NCBI RefSeq assembly: GCF_001049755.1
Contig: NZ_CVLB01000001.1
Location: 1,878,995-1,942,994, forward strand
Direction: 5' to 3'
Length of the DNA stretch: 64,000 bases
Origin: Brachyspira suanatina
Lineage (GTDB): Bacteria; Spirochaetota; Brachyspiria; Brachyspirales; Brachyspiraceae
This document shows positions 1 through 7,597 of this stretch, piece by piece (position 1 is the first letter of the stretch; the number at the start of each line of letters is the position of its first letter). The notes beneath the pieces are model-generated. The model was not told the DNA's origin. It did not search any database and was given only the letters and a program-made list of their open reading frames with translations. Made by a program: the position numbers and the translations under genes.

Positions 1-388
1 TACTAGATTTAATTTCGATATTAATATAAATTTATATCAGGAAGTTTTAAGATTAGTAATTTCTCCTTATATAGGTATGGGAATATCCTTTACAACTATA
101 GGAGAAGTAATCGGAGGAAATTACTATACTGATAATTACGGCTATTTAAAAAGCGGAGCTAAAATAGACTCAAGAGACATTATGTTTGGTGTAGGTGCAA
201 TAGCATCTTTACAATATAATGTTACAGATACTATAGGATTAAATTTAGGAGTCGGATATAGATTTTATACTAATCCTATTAATTTAGGCGTTTTTAGTGA
301 TGGTCAGGAAGTTTCTTTACCTGAAAAGATTAAAACGGTTAATCTTACAGGATTAGAATTTACATTTGGAGCATTTTTCATATTATAA
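1..388 (+). CDS. outer-membrane beta-barrel protein, 5'-truncated
   Basis: The reading frame is open from the first base of the window, so the gene begins upstream; the ATG at 77 is probably internal. The visible 128 residues alternate polar and hydrophobic positions in short strands separated by Gly/Asn turns (GVGAIASLQYNVTD, LNLGVGYRFYTNP) and end in an aromatic-rich strand finishing FFIL. This is the pattern of the last strands of a spirochaetal outer-membrane beta-barrel. The stop overlaps the next start by one base (TAATG), so the two genes are probably translationally coupled. No specific family recognised. Confidence 0.6.
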   Translation, partial: TRFNFDININLYQEVLRLVISPYIGMGISFTTIGEVIGGNYYTDNYGYLKSGAKIDSRDIMFGVGAIASLQYNVTDTIGLNLGVGYRFYTNPINLGVFSDGQEVSLPEKIKTVNLTGLEFTFGAFFIL

Positions 389-987
389 TGAGTACAAAAA
401 TTATATTAATATTATTTATCATATCAAACACCTTCTTTGGTGCTTTTTATTTTTCAGATATAGCTAAAGAATACGGTACTAATGAAAACAATAATACAGA
501 AAAAAAACCTGTAATAGAAACAAATGAACAATTAAAAACAGATTATAATATAGACACAAACAGTATTGAATCCTTCTTTACTATGGAAGGAACTAATATT
601 ATAAATCAAAAAGGAGTTATAAGTTCTCCTGTTATATTAGAAGATAGTTATAAAAGTAATCCTTTCAGATATACAGAAGTTACATTTATTTTAACTGCAT
701 TTTTCTCATACACTTATGCTACTTATTTAACATTAGGTTTAAGCTCGATAGAAAATGCCAATGTAGTTACAACTTCCGGAAGAAGCAGATATAAAACTTT
801 GTGGATATCATCTATGCTATTTGAAATAACTGCTGGAATATTCTGTGGTGCTGCTGTAGCATATGATAGCTATCAAAGAGTTTATGGTAAAAATAAAAAT
901 GAAGGATTCAGCTTCAGTTTTGTACCTTTTTATGAGCCTATAAATAAAGATGCCGGATTTGTATTTTCTTTGAATCATCCTCTTTAG
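388..987 (+). CDS. hypothetical membrane/exported protein
   Basis: A 199-residue protein with an N-terminal hydrophobic stretch (residues 4-22) that could be a signal peptide or anchor. A polar Asn/Glu/Thr-rich spacer follows, then two further hydrophobic segments near residues 94-114 and 130-152 separated by a Ser/Arg-rich loop. The C-terminus (FSFSFVPFYEP) looks like short beta strands. It overlaps the upstream beta-barrel gene by one base and is probably co-transcribed with it. Family not recognised; an envelope role is inferred from the hydrophobic segments and neighbour only. Confidence 0.6.
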   Translation: MSTKIILILFIISNTFFGAFYFSDIAKEYGTNENNNTEKKPVIETNEQLKTDYNIDTNSIESFFTMEGTNIINQKGVISSPVILEDSYKSNPFRYTEVTFILTAFFSYTYATYLTLGLSSIENANVVTTSGRSRYKTLWISSMLFEITAGIFCGAAVAYDSYQRVYGKNKNEGFSFSFVPFYEPINKDAGFVFSLNHPL

Positions 988-1069
988 AATTTTTCTAATA
1001 ATTAATTAATATATTATTTAAAAATATATGACAATATAATATATATTTATATCTTTTGATAAAAATAAA

Positions 1070-1561
1070 TTAACCTTTTGAAGGTATTATTCTTTTCTTT
1101 TTTAATTTTGGAAGTAAATTTCTGTTTATTAGAAGTAAATACGTTATGAAACATAGAGCTATCATTGATGCTAATATCAAGGCTCCCCTAATATTAATAT
1201 AATTATCATTTTCTTTTATATCTGATAATGATGATACATTTTTAGTATTTTTTCTTTCTCCATCATTTTTAATGATTTTTATAATCTTCTCATTTTTAGT
1301 ATCATCTAAATATCCGAATGTTTTCGCATAAGATAGTATATATTCTTTATCTGTTTTTAATCTTTCTATATTATTTGATATCTGAATTTTTCTTCTATTT
1401 AATTCTTCAACTTTCTTTTTTTTAGTTTCTATAATAACTTTTTTAGCATCTAATGTAAGAAATCCTTTAGGACTGAATATGAATACATATACCATAAAAG
1501 CTATTCCAACTAATATGATACCATAGAATATTTTAGAGCTGATTCTCACATTGAAATACAT
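1070..1561 (-). CDS. FtsB/DivIC-like septum formation initiator family protein
   Basis: Small bitopic protein: transmembrane segment (residues 10-27 from the chosen start), a basic coiled coil (KKKKVEELNRRKIQISNNI), then ERLKTDKEYILSYAKTFGY, which resembles the E-x-[IV]-A-R-x-x-x-G-[YM] end of the FtsB/DivIC family. FtsB-like proteins sit at the division septum with FtsL and FtsQ. Unusually, a second hydrophobic segment (about residues 125-145) and a basic tail follow, longer than FtsB of model bacteria. The frame could start upstream at 1648, but no ribosome site precedes that codon, whereas AAGG lies 11 bases before the ATG at 1561. The exact cellular role is inferred. Confidence 0.6.
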   Translation of the reverse strand: MYFNVRISSKIFYGIILVGIAFMVYVFIFSPKGFLTLDAKKVIIETKKKKVEELNRRKIQISNNIERLKTDKEYILSYAKTFGYLDDTKNEKIIKIIKNDGERKNTKNVSSLSDIKENDNYINIRGALILASMIALCFITYLLLINRNLLPKLKKKRIIPSKG

Positions 1562-1648
1562 AAAATTATTAACCTTATTAAATATACAACTTATTATCGG
1601 AAGTAATTTATTAAAGTTAATACTATTACATATAAATATTAGAACCAT

Positions 1649-1828
1649 ATATATGTTTATATAGTGTTTTTAATATTTAAAATACTGTAATTATTTACTA
1701 TTTTTATATTCTATAGAGTATTTACTGCATTTTTGTTTGAATTTCTATTATGGTTACTATTATCAAAGCACAATTAAGAGAAATTAAAACCTATTTTAAA
1801 CTCTCAGTAAATTATAAAAAATGTCAAT
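1649..1828. other. intergenic, no gene seen
   Basis: A/T-rich sequence upstream of the FtsB-like gene. An open frame of about 27 codons begins with the ATG at 1750 on the plus strand but has no convincing ribosome site or recognisable product. Confidence 0.3.
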
Positions 1829-1860
1829 AAAAAAGACATGCCAAAAACAGCATGCCTTTT
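1829..1860 (-). terminator. intrinsic terminator of the MATE-HSDH unit
   Basis: On the minus strand an 11-bp stem (AAAAGGCATGC paired with GCATGTCTTTT, one G-T pair) is followed by TTTTTT. It lies 20-50 bases past the stop codon of the dehydrogenase gene and closes the transcription unit. Confidence 0.8.
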
Positions 1861-1881
1861 AAATTTTAAAATAATAAATAA

Positions 1882-2691
1882 TTAACCTTTCTTCCCGCCC
1901 ATATCCATGTACTGACTATACATAGGTGAAGGAAGCCCAAAACCTCCTGCTACAGGCATAGTTTCACCTGTTATAAATGAAGAATTATCGCTAGCAAAGA
2001 ATAATACCGCATTAGCTATATCTTCAGGTGATGCAGGTCTATTTAACGGTACATTCTTCAAAAATGATTTTAGAAACTCTTCTGACATACTCTCCATTGC
2101 CCCATCTGTTGCTACAAACCCAGGTAATACAGCATTGCATCTTATATTATTTCTAGCATACTGTACTGCAATGTTTTTTGTAAGGAAGTTTATTGCTGAT
2201 TTTGATATGCCGTAAGCTAGTCTTGACATATCAGGAAAAATTCCGCCTACAGATGATATATTTATTATACTTCCGCCTCCTGTTTTAATCATTTGTTTAA
2301 CAGCAGCCTTTGAAGGAAGATAAACACTCTTTAGGTTTTCATTAACTATTTTAAAAAATGCTTCAGTCTCCCCATTAACTAAATCAAAATCTTTACTAGT
2401 ATCAGTAGTACCAAAATTATTTACTAATATGTCTATTCTATTTTCTTTTTTTATAACATCTTCAATCATAGAAGTAAATGTTTCTTCTTTAGTAGCGTCA
2501 AAATATACAACATCAGCTTCTCCTCCATTTTTTATTATCTCATTTGCCACTTCTTTTCCTGCATCAAGTCTTCTCACAGCTAAATAAACTTTAGCACCAT
2601 TTTCTGCAAGCTTCTTTGAGCATGCTAAGCCTATACCTCTTGTAGATGATGTTACTAATGCTATTTTTTTATCTAAAAGTTTCATAACCAT
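1882..2691 (-). CDS. SDR-family oxidoreductase, 7-alpha-hydroxysteroid-dehydrogenase-like
   Basis: Classical short-chain dehydrogenase of 269 residues. Visible are the cofactor motif TSSTRGIG (14-21), the unusual NNFG (91-94) in place of NNAG, and the catalytic Ser146/147, Tyr160 and Lys164 (YGISK). R40-R41 after the second strand suggests NADP(H). Long stretches match what I recall of clostridial NADP-dependent 7-alpha-hydroxysteroid dehydrogenases: VTSSTRGIG, EET-TSM, RIDILVNN-G, SVYLP-KAA, QYAR-NIRCNAVLPG and a C-terminal VAGGF-L--P-YS-Y. These enzymes oxidise the 7-alpha-hydroxyl of bile acids. An AAGGAG site lies just before the start. The gene follows the MATE exporter by 61 bases and shares its promoter. 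Substrate is inferred from similarity; another hydroxysteroid or sugar is possible. Confidence 0.8.
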   Translation of the reverse strand: MVMKLLDKKIALVTSSTRGIGLACSKKLAENGAKVYLAVRRLDAGKEVANEIIKNGGEADVVYFDATKEETFTSMIEDVIKKENRIDILVNNFGTTDTSKDFDLVNGETEAFFKIVNENLKSVYLPSKAAVKQMIKTGGGSIINISSVGGIFPDMSRLAYGISKSAINFLTKNIAVQYARNNIRCNAVLPGFVATDGAMESMSEEFLKSFLKNVPLNRPASPEDIANAVLFFASDNSSFITGETMPVAGGFGLPSPMYSQYMDMGGKKG

Positions 2692-2752
2692 ATATCTCCT
2701 TTATATTTTATAATTACATTAAATTTAATAAATATTTTTATAATTAATATAA

Positions 2753-4072
2753 CTATTTTGAATATATAGTTCTGTATTTCATAAAAAATACCATAGCAAT
2801 GATAAAAGTTATAACTTCTGTAATAGGCATGACATACCAAATGCTATTCTTTACAAATATTAAAGGCATTATAAATATTAAAATACCGCTTATTATAAGT
2901 CCTCTTAATACAGCAATTATAAAAGAAGATGAAGGCTTCATTATTGCCTGAAAATAGTAAGTTGCATATACATTGAAAGGCAATATTAAAAATGATATAA
3001 AATAGGCTCTCATAATATTTTTTGATATAGACAAAGCTTCTTCTGAAGGCTTCATAAATGCTTTCATTAAAAAATCTGTATTAAAATATGTGAATAAAGT
3101 ATATACTATGCTAAGAACCAAAGCTGAAAATATACTGCATTTTACTGCTGATTTTATTCTCTCTATTTTTCCAGCACCTAGATTCGTTGATATTATAGGC
3201 TGAGCTGCCTGCCCTATTGCATAAGCCGATGACTGAACTAATATATTAATATTTATTATTACAGAATAAACTGCCAATGCTGATGTTCCGAAATACTTCA
3301 TTATTTGCCTATTAAACATTAAAGCTAGTATTCCCATCGCTATATCTATAAAGAATGTAGAAAAACCAATAGATGCAATACTCTTTGATAATGAAAATAC
3401 TTTATTAACCTTTTGAAATTTCAAAGTATTTTTTTTAGTGAATAAATGAGATATCAATATAGAAGCAGTAATAATTTGTCCTATAGCTGTTGCAAGTCCT
3501 GCACCAAATATACCCATATCGCATATAAATACAAAGAAATAATCACCGAATACATTGAAAATACCTCCTGCCATAACTCCTAAAGTAGCTTTCATAGGGG
3601 CATTATCGTTTCTAAGAAATGCTGCAAAAAATTGACTGAAAGCAAATAAAGGAAGAATAATTTTTATAGGAAGAAAATATCTTTTAGCTAAATTGAGCAG
3701 TACTTCATCAGCACCGAAAAAATAAAGTATATTATCTTCAAAAACAATCGATAATATCCAAACTATAAATATTACTATTGATAAAGCAATAAATGAGGCT
3801 GTAAAGAAATTATTTTGTTTATCATATTCTCCTGAGCCTTTTGCCTTACTAAAAAGTACAGAACCGCCTATACCAAAAAGAAGCCCTATGCCATATATAA
3901 CATTCCATATAGGAGCAAATACTGCCAAAGCAGCAGCCCCATTATCACCCTCGTATTGTCCAACCATAGCAACATCAACTATAGAATAAATTGCAGCTAT
4001 CAATGCACTTCCAAAACTAGCAGATAAATATTTAAAAAATATTTTTTTTACATCTGTTTTTAGCATATCCAT
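2753..4072 (-). CDS. MATE family efflux transporter
   Basis: A 439-residue polytopic membrane protein with about 12 predicted helices in two homologous halves, typical of MATE (MatE/NorM/DinF) antiporters that export drugs or metabolites by Na+ or H+ exchange. Visible family features are SIVDVAMVGQYEG near residue 25, the helix-1 signature, and QAAQPIISTNLGAG near 285-300, the repeat-two equivalent. GGAG sits 7 bases before the start, favouring this ATG over the one two codons later. It is the first full gene of a unit with the downstream 7-alpha-HSDH-like gene. Its leader carries an attenuator hairpin, so expression is probably conditional. Substrate unknown; bile acids and ribosome-targeting drugs are both plausible. 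Confidence 0.9.
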   Translation of the reverse strand: MDMLKTDVKKIFFKYLSASFGSALIAAIYSIVDVAMVGQYEGDNGAAALAVFAPIWNVIYGIGLLFGIGGSVLFSKAKGSGEYDKQNNFFTASFIALSIVIFIVWILSIVFEDNILYFFGADEVLLNLAKRYFLPIKIILPLFAFSQFFAAFLRNDNAPMKATLGVMAGGIFNVFGDYFFVFICDMGIFGAGLATAIGQIITASILISHLFTKKNTLKFQKVNKVFSLSKSIASIGFSTFFIDIAMGILALMFNRQIMKYFGTSALAVYSVIININILVQSSAYAIGQAAQPIISTNLGAGKIERIKSAVKCSIFSALVLSIVYTLFTYFNTDFLMKAFMKPSEEALSISKNIMRAYFISFLILPFNVYATYYFQAIMKPSSSFIIAVLRGLIISGILIFIMPLIFVKNSIWYVMPITEVITFIIAMVFFMKYRTIYSK

Positions 4073-4087
4073 AAATAAACTCCAATA

Positions 4088-4171
4088 TTAAAAGTTTAAA
4101 AACAAAAAAGGCTGAATAAGAAATCTAATAATTAGACATCTTATCCAACCTTTGGTATTTTTTCTCTCCAA
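4088..4171 (-). CDS. candidate leader peptide ORF of the MATE unit
   Basis: A 27-codon frame starting with TTG (peptide begins MERKNTKGW) lies in the 5' leader of the MATE gene. A perfect GGAGG (4177-4181) is spaced 5 bases from the TTG. Codons 8-11 form the 5' arm of the attenuator stem, and the stop lies past the T-run. This is the arrangement of ribosome-mediated attenuators ahead of drug-resistance genes. No homology is available for so short a frame; the call rests on the ribosome site and the overlap geometry. Confidence 0.4.
   Translation of the reverse strand: MERKNTKGWIRCLIIRFLIQPFLFLNF
4104..4150 (-). terminator. attenuator hairpin in the MATE leader
   Basis: A 12-bp stem (GGTTGGATAAGA at 4150-4139 pairing with TCTTATTCAGCC at 4121-4110, two G-T pairs) encloses a smaller palindrome and is followed by six T. 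It lies between the promoter and the MATE start, so it would end transcription before the gene unless disrupted. An upstream ACTTATT can pair with GATAAG of the 5' arm and could act as an antiterminator. Confidence 0.75.
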
Positions 4172-4197
4172 TAAGTCCTCCGATGAACTTGACATGT

Positions 4198-4225
4198 ATT
4201 ATATCATATACAATTTATAAGTCAA
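4198..4225 (-). promoter_or_regulatory. sigma-70 promoter of the MATE-HSDH unit
   Basis: TTGACT (4225-4220), 16-base spacer, TATAAT (4203-4198) reading toward the MATE gene. The predicted start is near 4190, giving a leader of about 120 bases that contains the attenuator. Confidence 0.8.
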
Positions 4226-4288
4226 ATTTTGGACTAATATTTTTTCACAAATACTAAATTTTATTTCAGTACTTATCATATTTATTTA

Positions 4289-4317
4289 TTGATATTTTTT
4301 ACATAATATATTATATT
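4289..4317 (+). promoter_or_regulatory. promoter of the beta-barrel gene at 4374
   Basis: TTGATA (4289-4294), 17 bases, TATATT (4312-4317), about 57 bases before the start codon. The 301-base gap 4073-4373 holds this promoter plus the divergent MATE promoter, leader and attenuator. Confidence 0.55.
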
Positions 4318-4373
4318 AGTATAGTATAAAGTGTATTATTATAGAAAAAATATAAATTAAGAAGATTAAATTT

Positions 4374-5120
4374 ATGAAAAAGTTTTTATTTACATCTATT
4401 TTAATGTTAATACTATCCGCATTAGCTTACTCTTTCCCATACAAAATGTATACAGGTATGACTGGAGCATTACGTCTTGGCGGAACTCTTTATCTTAACA
4501 ATGACAGAATAGGTACATCAAAATATACTTTATCAAGCCCGTTAATGATAAATTTTGGAATATTAAGAAATTTAGATATATTTGCAAGAGTAGTTCCTAT
4601 AACTTATGTACCTGAAATAGGCGTAGGTGTAGAAGGACAGCCTCAATTTTCTATAATGCCTAGATTCCAATTTTTTAATGGATTCATAGGAGCTATTGAA
4701 GTATTATTTCCTGGATCATCTAAACAGAAATTCGGACTTAATCCTCAAATCCATTATTTAATAGGTTTAGGAGACTTTTTTACAGCCTTCTTCAATTTTG
4801 AACTTCCTATGTATTTCGATGATCCAAGGGGAGTTGTTGAATCTATAAGATTAAAAACGGCTTTCGGAGTTTATCCTGGAGCATTATTCGGATTCTCTTT
4901 AGCTGGTATATATTTAGAATATCATTTCGCTTATGACTTTTATAATAGCGCCCTATTATATCTTAATCATTTAGGAGTAGGTCTTTATTTGGTATTAAAC
5001 AGTGATGCAAGCCTATCTCTAAACTTTACTCCTTATTTGGAGCAGTTATCAACAGGATTCTATTTTGGAATAGGTGCTTCTATATCATATACATTTGATT
5101 TCAGCCAATTCCTTAGATAA
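4374..5120 (+). CDS. outer-membrane beta-barrel protein
   Basis: A 248-residue protein starting with a clear signal peptide (MKKFLFTSILMLILSALAYS, cleavage near residue 20). The mature part is made of alternating amphipathic strands rich in Phe, Tyr, Leu and Gly (GALRLGGTLYL, LDIFARVVPITYV, FFTAFFNFELPMYF, VGLYLVLNSDASLSLNF) and ends with ISYTFDFSQFLR, like a closing barrel strand. This suggests an outer-membrane protein of 10-12 strands. It stands alone with its own promoter. No family name can be given; transport or adhesion is not distinguishable from sequence. Confidence 0.7.
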   Translation: MKKFLFTSILMLILSALAYSFPYKMYTGMTGALRLGGTLYLNNDRIGTSKYTLSSPLMINFGILRNLDIFARVVPITYVPEIGVGVEGQPQFSIMPRFQFFNGFIGAIEVLFPGSSKQKFGLNPQIHYLIGLGDFFTAFFNFELPMYFDDPRGVVESIRLKTAFGVYPGALFGFSLAGIYLEYHFAYDFYNSALLYLNHLGVGLYLVLNSDASLSLNFTPYLEQLSTGFYFGIGASISYTFDFSQFLR

Positions 5121-5262
5121 TATAATTGAATTAACTAATGCAGTTATAAAAACTATACTATTATTTTTTAGTGTAATGAAAGTTTGAAAGTATCAGGATT
5201 TTGATTTGAATTAAAGCTTATAAAATATATTCAGAATATTAATCTATTAATAATTTTATATA

Positions 5263-5289
5263 TTGACTTTTTTTATGTTTTTATATAAT
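5263..5289 (+). promoter_or_regulatory. candidate promoter giving a near-leaderless transcript
   Basis: TTGACT (5263-5268), 15-base spacer, TATAAT (5284-5289). The -10 ends 8 bases before the ATG at 5298, and no Shine-Dalgarno sequence precedes that ATG. Confidence 0.45.
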
Positions 5290-5297
5290 CTACTTCA

Positions 5298-5831
5298 ATG
5301 ATTAAATACTATATTTTTTTAATAATAATGATAACAGTAAATGCCCTATACCCCATAGTGATAGTAGAAGAAAAAGTAAGTAAAAAGAGTATGTACCTTT
5401 GGCAGAATTTAGAGTATACCCTAACATATACAGGAGATGCTGATAAATTTAAACCTGAAGGTATAAACACAAATGCTATAAGCGATTTTGAAGTGCTTAA
5501 TGAAAGAGTGGAAATAGAAACTATACATAAAGATAATGAAATTCCAACTATGAATTATAAAATAATATATACTATGAAGCCTTTAAGAAACGGTAAATTA
5601 AAAATACCTGAGTTGGAAGCAAGATATTATAATGTAGAGAGAGGAAACAGTTTAGTACCTAAAGAACAGATGATAAATGAACATAATATAAGAGTATTTA
5701 GTTCATGGTTCTTATTAATAATGATAGGACAGTGGATTGTAATAATACTTATAGCACTTTTAATTTATAAGTTCATAAAAGATCAGCATAAATTAAATAA
5801 AAAGAACTTTGCAAATAAACAAACATCATAA
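5298..5831 (+). CDS. BatD-like membrane protein
   Basis: 177 residues: N-terminal signal/anchor (1-18), a periplasmic all-beta domain, and a C-terminal transmembrane helix (about 137-160) with a basic cytoplasmic tail. The segment IIYTMKPLRNGKLKIPELEARYY matches the repeat end of the BatD/oxygen-tolerance family (Y-x-[LF]-x-P-x-x-x-G-x-x-x-[IL]-P). BatD proteins work with MoxR ATPases and vWA proteins of Bat clusters. It is much shorter than usual BatD (over 400 residues), with a single beta domain. The MoxR gene begins 35 bases downstream, which supports the call. No ribosome site precedes the start. Confidence 0.6.
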   Translation: MIKYYIFLIIMITVNALYPIVIVEEKVSKKSMYLWQNLEYTLTYTGDADKFKPEGINTNAISDFEVLNERVEIETIHKDNEIPTMNYKIIYTMKPLRNGKLKIPELEARYYNVERGNSLVPKEQMINEHNIRVFSSWFLLIMIGQWIVIILIALLIYKFIKDQHKLNKKNFANKQTS

Positions 5832-5866
5832 TTTTAATATATATAAAGAACTATGAGGGATAACAT

Positions 5867-6910
5867 ATGACAGACAATATCAATAACAGCGAAAATACAA
5901 ATGAAATCAGCAGTGAAATAGCTAATGCCAGCAAGGATTTACAAGCTATATCAGAAGCTTCAAAAATGGCTCTCGATGTTGTAAATGCTATAAAAAATGA
6001 AATAAAAAAAGTAATTATCGGACAGGAAAACATGCTCGATAAGCTCCTATTAGGAATTATATGTGATGGGCATGTATTGTTAGAAGGTGTGCCAGGACTT
6101 GCAAAAACATTAACTGTAAAATCATTGGCAAGCACAATAGATGCTAGCTACAAAAGAATACAGTTTACACCGGATTTGCTTCCTGCAGATATAGTAGGTA
6201 CAGAAATTTACGATATAAAAAATTCAGTATTTCTTCCTAAACAAGGTCCTATATTTTCTAATATAATATTAGCCGATGAGATAAACCGTTCACCTGCTAA
6301 AGTACAGTCAGCACTTTTGGAGGCTATGGGAGAACATCAGGTTACTATAGGAGATAAAACATATAGACTTCCTGATGTATTCTTAGTATTAGCAACTCAA
6401 AACCCTATAGAACAGGAAGGAACCTACCCTCTTCCAGAAGCTCAGGTTGACAGATTTATGCTTAAAGTTATAGTAAAATACCCTACTAAAAGCGAAGAAA
6501 AAACTATAATAAAAAATATGTCATCTTCAAAACCTGCAGAATTAAAGCCTATAACTACTATAGAAACTATAGAAAAATTAAGAAAATTGGCTAATCAAAT
6601 ACATATAGAAGAAAGATTGATTGATTATATAGTAAACATTATAGATGCCACAAGAAATCCAAAAGATTATAAACTTCAAAGCGAATATATAGAATACGGA
6701 GCTTCTCCAAGAGCAGGAATATATTTAACTAAAGCAGCAAAAGCAAATGCTATGATGCAGGGCAGAGGATTCGTAATGCCTGAAGATATAAGAGCTGTTG
6801 CTTATGAGGTATTAAGACATAGAATAAGCGTAAGCTATGAAGCACAGGCTGAAAATGTTAATAGCGATATGATAATAGAAAATCTTTTAGCGAATATCAA
6901 TGTACCTTAA
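5867..6910 (+). CDS. MoxR-family AAA+ ATPase
   Basis: 347 residues, the normal MoxR length. Motifs: Walker A GVPGLAKT (74-81), Walker B with D137-E138 in LADEINR, sensor-1 in LATQNPIEQEGTYPLPEAQ, and the C-terminal lid with GASPRAG. MoxR proteins are cytoplasmic chaperone-like ATPases that activate or insert metal cofactors, usually paired with vWA-domain partners. The first 35 residues are a polar Asn/Ser/Glu-rich extension. GAGGGAT precedes the start. It follows the BatD-like gene, but the usual DUF58 and BatA/BatB genes do not follow: the next genes are convergent. Confidence 0.93.
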   Translation: MTDNINNSENTNEISSEIANASKDLQAISEASKMALDVVNAIKNEIKKVIIGQENMLDKLLLGIICDGHVLLEGVPGLAKTLTVKSLASTIDASYKRIQFTPDLLPADIVGTEIYDIKNSVFLPKQGPIFSNIILADEINRSPAKVQSALLEAMGEHQVTIGDKTYRLPDVFLVLATQNPIEQEGTYPLPEAQVDRFMLKVIVKYPTKSEEKTIIKNMSSSKPAELKPITTIETIEKLRKLANQIHIEERLIDYIVNIIDATRNPKDYKLQSEYIEYGASPRAGIYLTKAAKANAMMQGRGFVMPEDIRAVAYEVLRHRISVSYEAQAENVNSDMIIENLLANINVP

Positions 6911-6937
6911 TAGTTTATAAAATATGATTGATTATTA

Positions 6938-6967
6938 AAGCCTGATTATTGAATAATCGGGCTTTTT
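6938..6967. terminator. bidirectional terminator between moxR and the nuclease genes
   Basis: An inverted repeat (AAGCCTGATTATT at 6938-6950 with AATAATCGGGCTT at 6952-6964) is followed by TTTTTT on the plus strand and preceded by AAA on the other. It separates two convergent units. Confidence 0.8.
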
Positions 6968-6969
6968 TA

Positions 6970-7371
6970 TTAAATAAAAATTTCATTATTGTCAGTTATA
7001 TCATGCTTTATAATATCTAAAGTATAAGAATTAAAAGGATAGATTTTTAAAAGTACATTATTGATTATCTTTTTTTTCTTAAACAAACGTCTCTCATTTA
7101 TTTCATCTTTCTTCTTATTTGTACTATTATCTGTTTCAGAACAACTTTTAGAATCAATATTATTTTTATACACTAAATGAAAGTTTATATTTTCTATATC
7201 ATTAGAATAAGCAAGAAAAATAGCTCTTATTCTCAAATATGCACCTAAAAACTGTTGATGAATCCATTTTAAATCATCATCATGAATATCATTTTTTAAT
7301 TCTATTATATGTAAATCAAATTTATCATTTTCATTTTTATTTATAATCACAGCATCAGCACATTTATTCAT
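6970..7371 (-). CDS. C-terminal fragment of a PD-(D/E)XK-type nuclease, frameshifted
   Basis: 133 residues containing a PD-(D/E)XK-like core: Asp6 in CADAVII and E24-L-K26 in LHIIELK, with a helix QQFLGAYLRIRAIFLAY after it. The ATG at 7371 has no proper ribosome site and overlaps the stop of the upstream fragment. This frame stays open upstream of the ATG to about 7431, encoding SSDIEGERKFSHLR, which reads as a natural lead into the core. I infer that the gene at 7597-6970 was originally one nuclease of about 205 residues and carries a frameshift near 7376-7431. It is the last part of the ATPase operon and would have been the effector. Confidence 0.55.
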   Translation of the reverse strand: MNKCADAVIINKNENDKFDLHIIELKNDIHDDDLKWIHQQFLGAYLRIRAIFLAYSNDIENINFHLVYKNNIDSKSCSETDNSTNKKKDEINERRLFKKKKIINNVLLKIYPFNSYTLDIIKHDITDNNEIFI

Positions 7372-7597
7372 TCTTAAATGGCTGAACTTTCTCTCTCCTT
7401 CTATATCTGAACTGCAAATAGAATTCAGAGCTTAATTTTACATGGCATTCCATTTCTGAGTTTTTATCTTTTATAGTAAAAATATCTTCTATCACATCAA
7501 TTTTACACATTGTATTATCAAATAAATATTTTTTTTCACCTTTTTTATTAACTATAAAAGCAGAATTATAAAGTTTATTAAAATCGTCCATAATCAT
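7364..7597 (-). CDS. N-terminal fragment of the frameshifted nuclease
   Basis: 77 residues with no recognisable domain by themselves (begins MIMDDFNKLYNSAF). The start overlaps the ATPase stop by one base (TAATG), so it is translationally coupled to it. The last dozen residues (FRYRRREKVQPFKNE) look like out-of-frame sequence: the +1 frame over the same bases gives a hydrophilic stretch continuing into the nuclease core. It may be a natural pseudogene, a sequencing error in a T/A-rich region, or, less likely, a programmed frameshift. Confidence 0.5.
   Translation of the reverse strand: MIMDDFNKLYNSAFIVNKKGEKKYLFDNTMCKIDVIEDIFTIKDKNSEMECHVKLSSEFYLQFRYRRREKVQPFKNE

Noticed and set aside
4104-4190. 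Metabolite riboswitch in the MATE leader (guanidine or preQ1 type)
   Set aside because: I could not fit the sequence to the consensus of either; the GGAGG-TTG frame overlapping the terminator explains it better.
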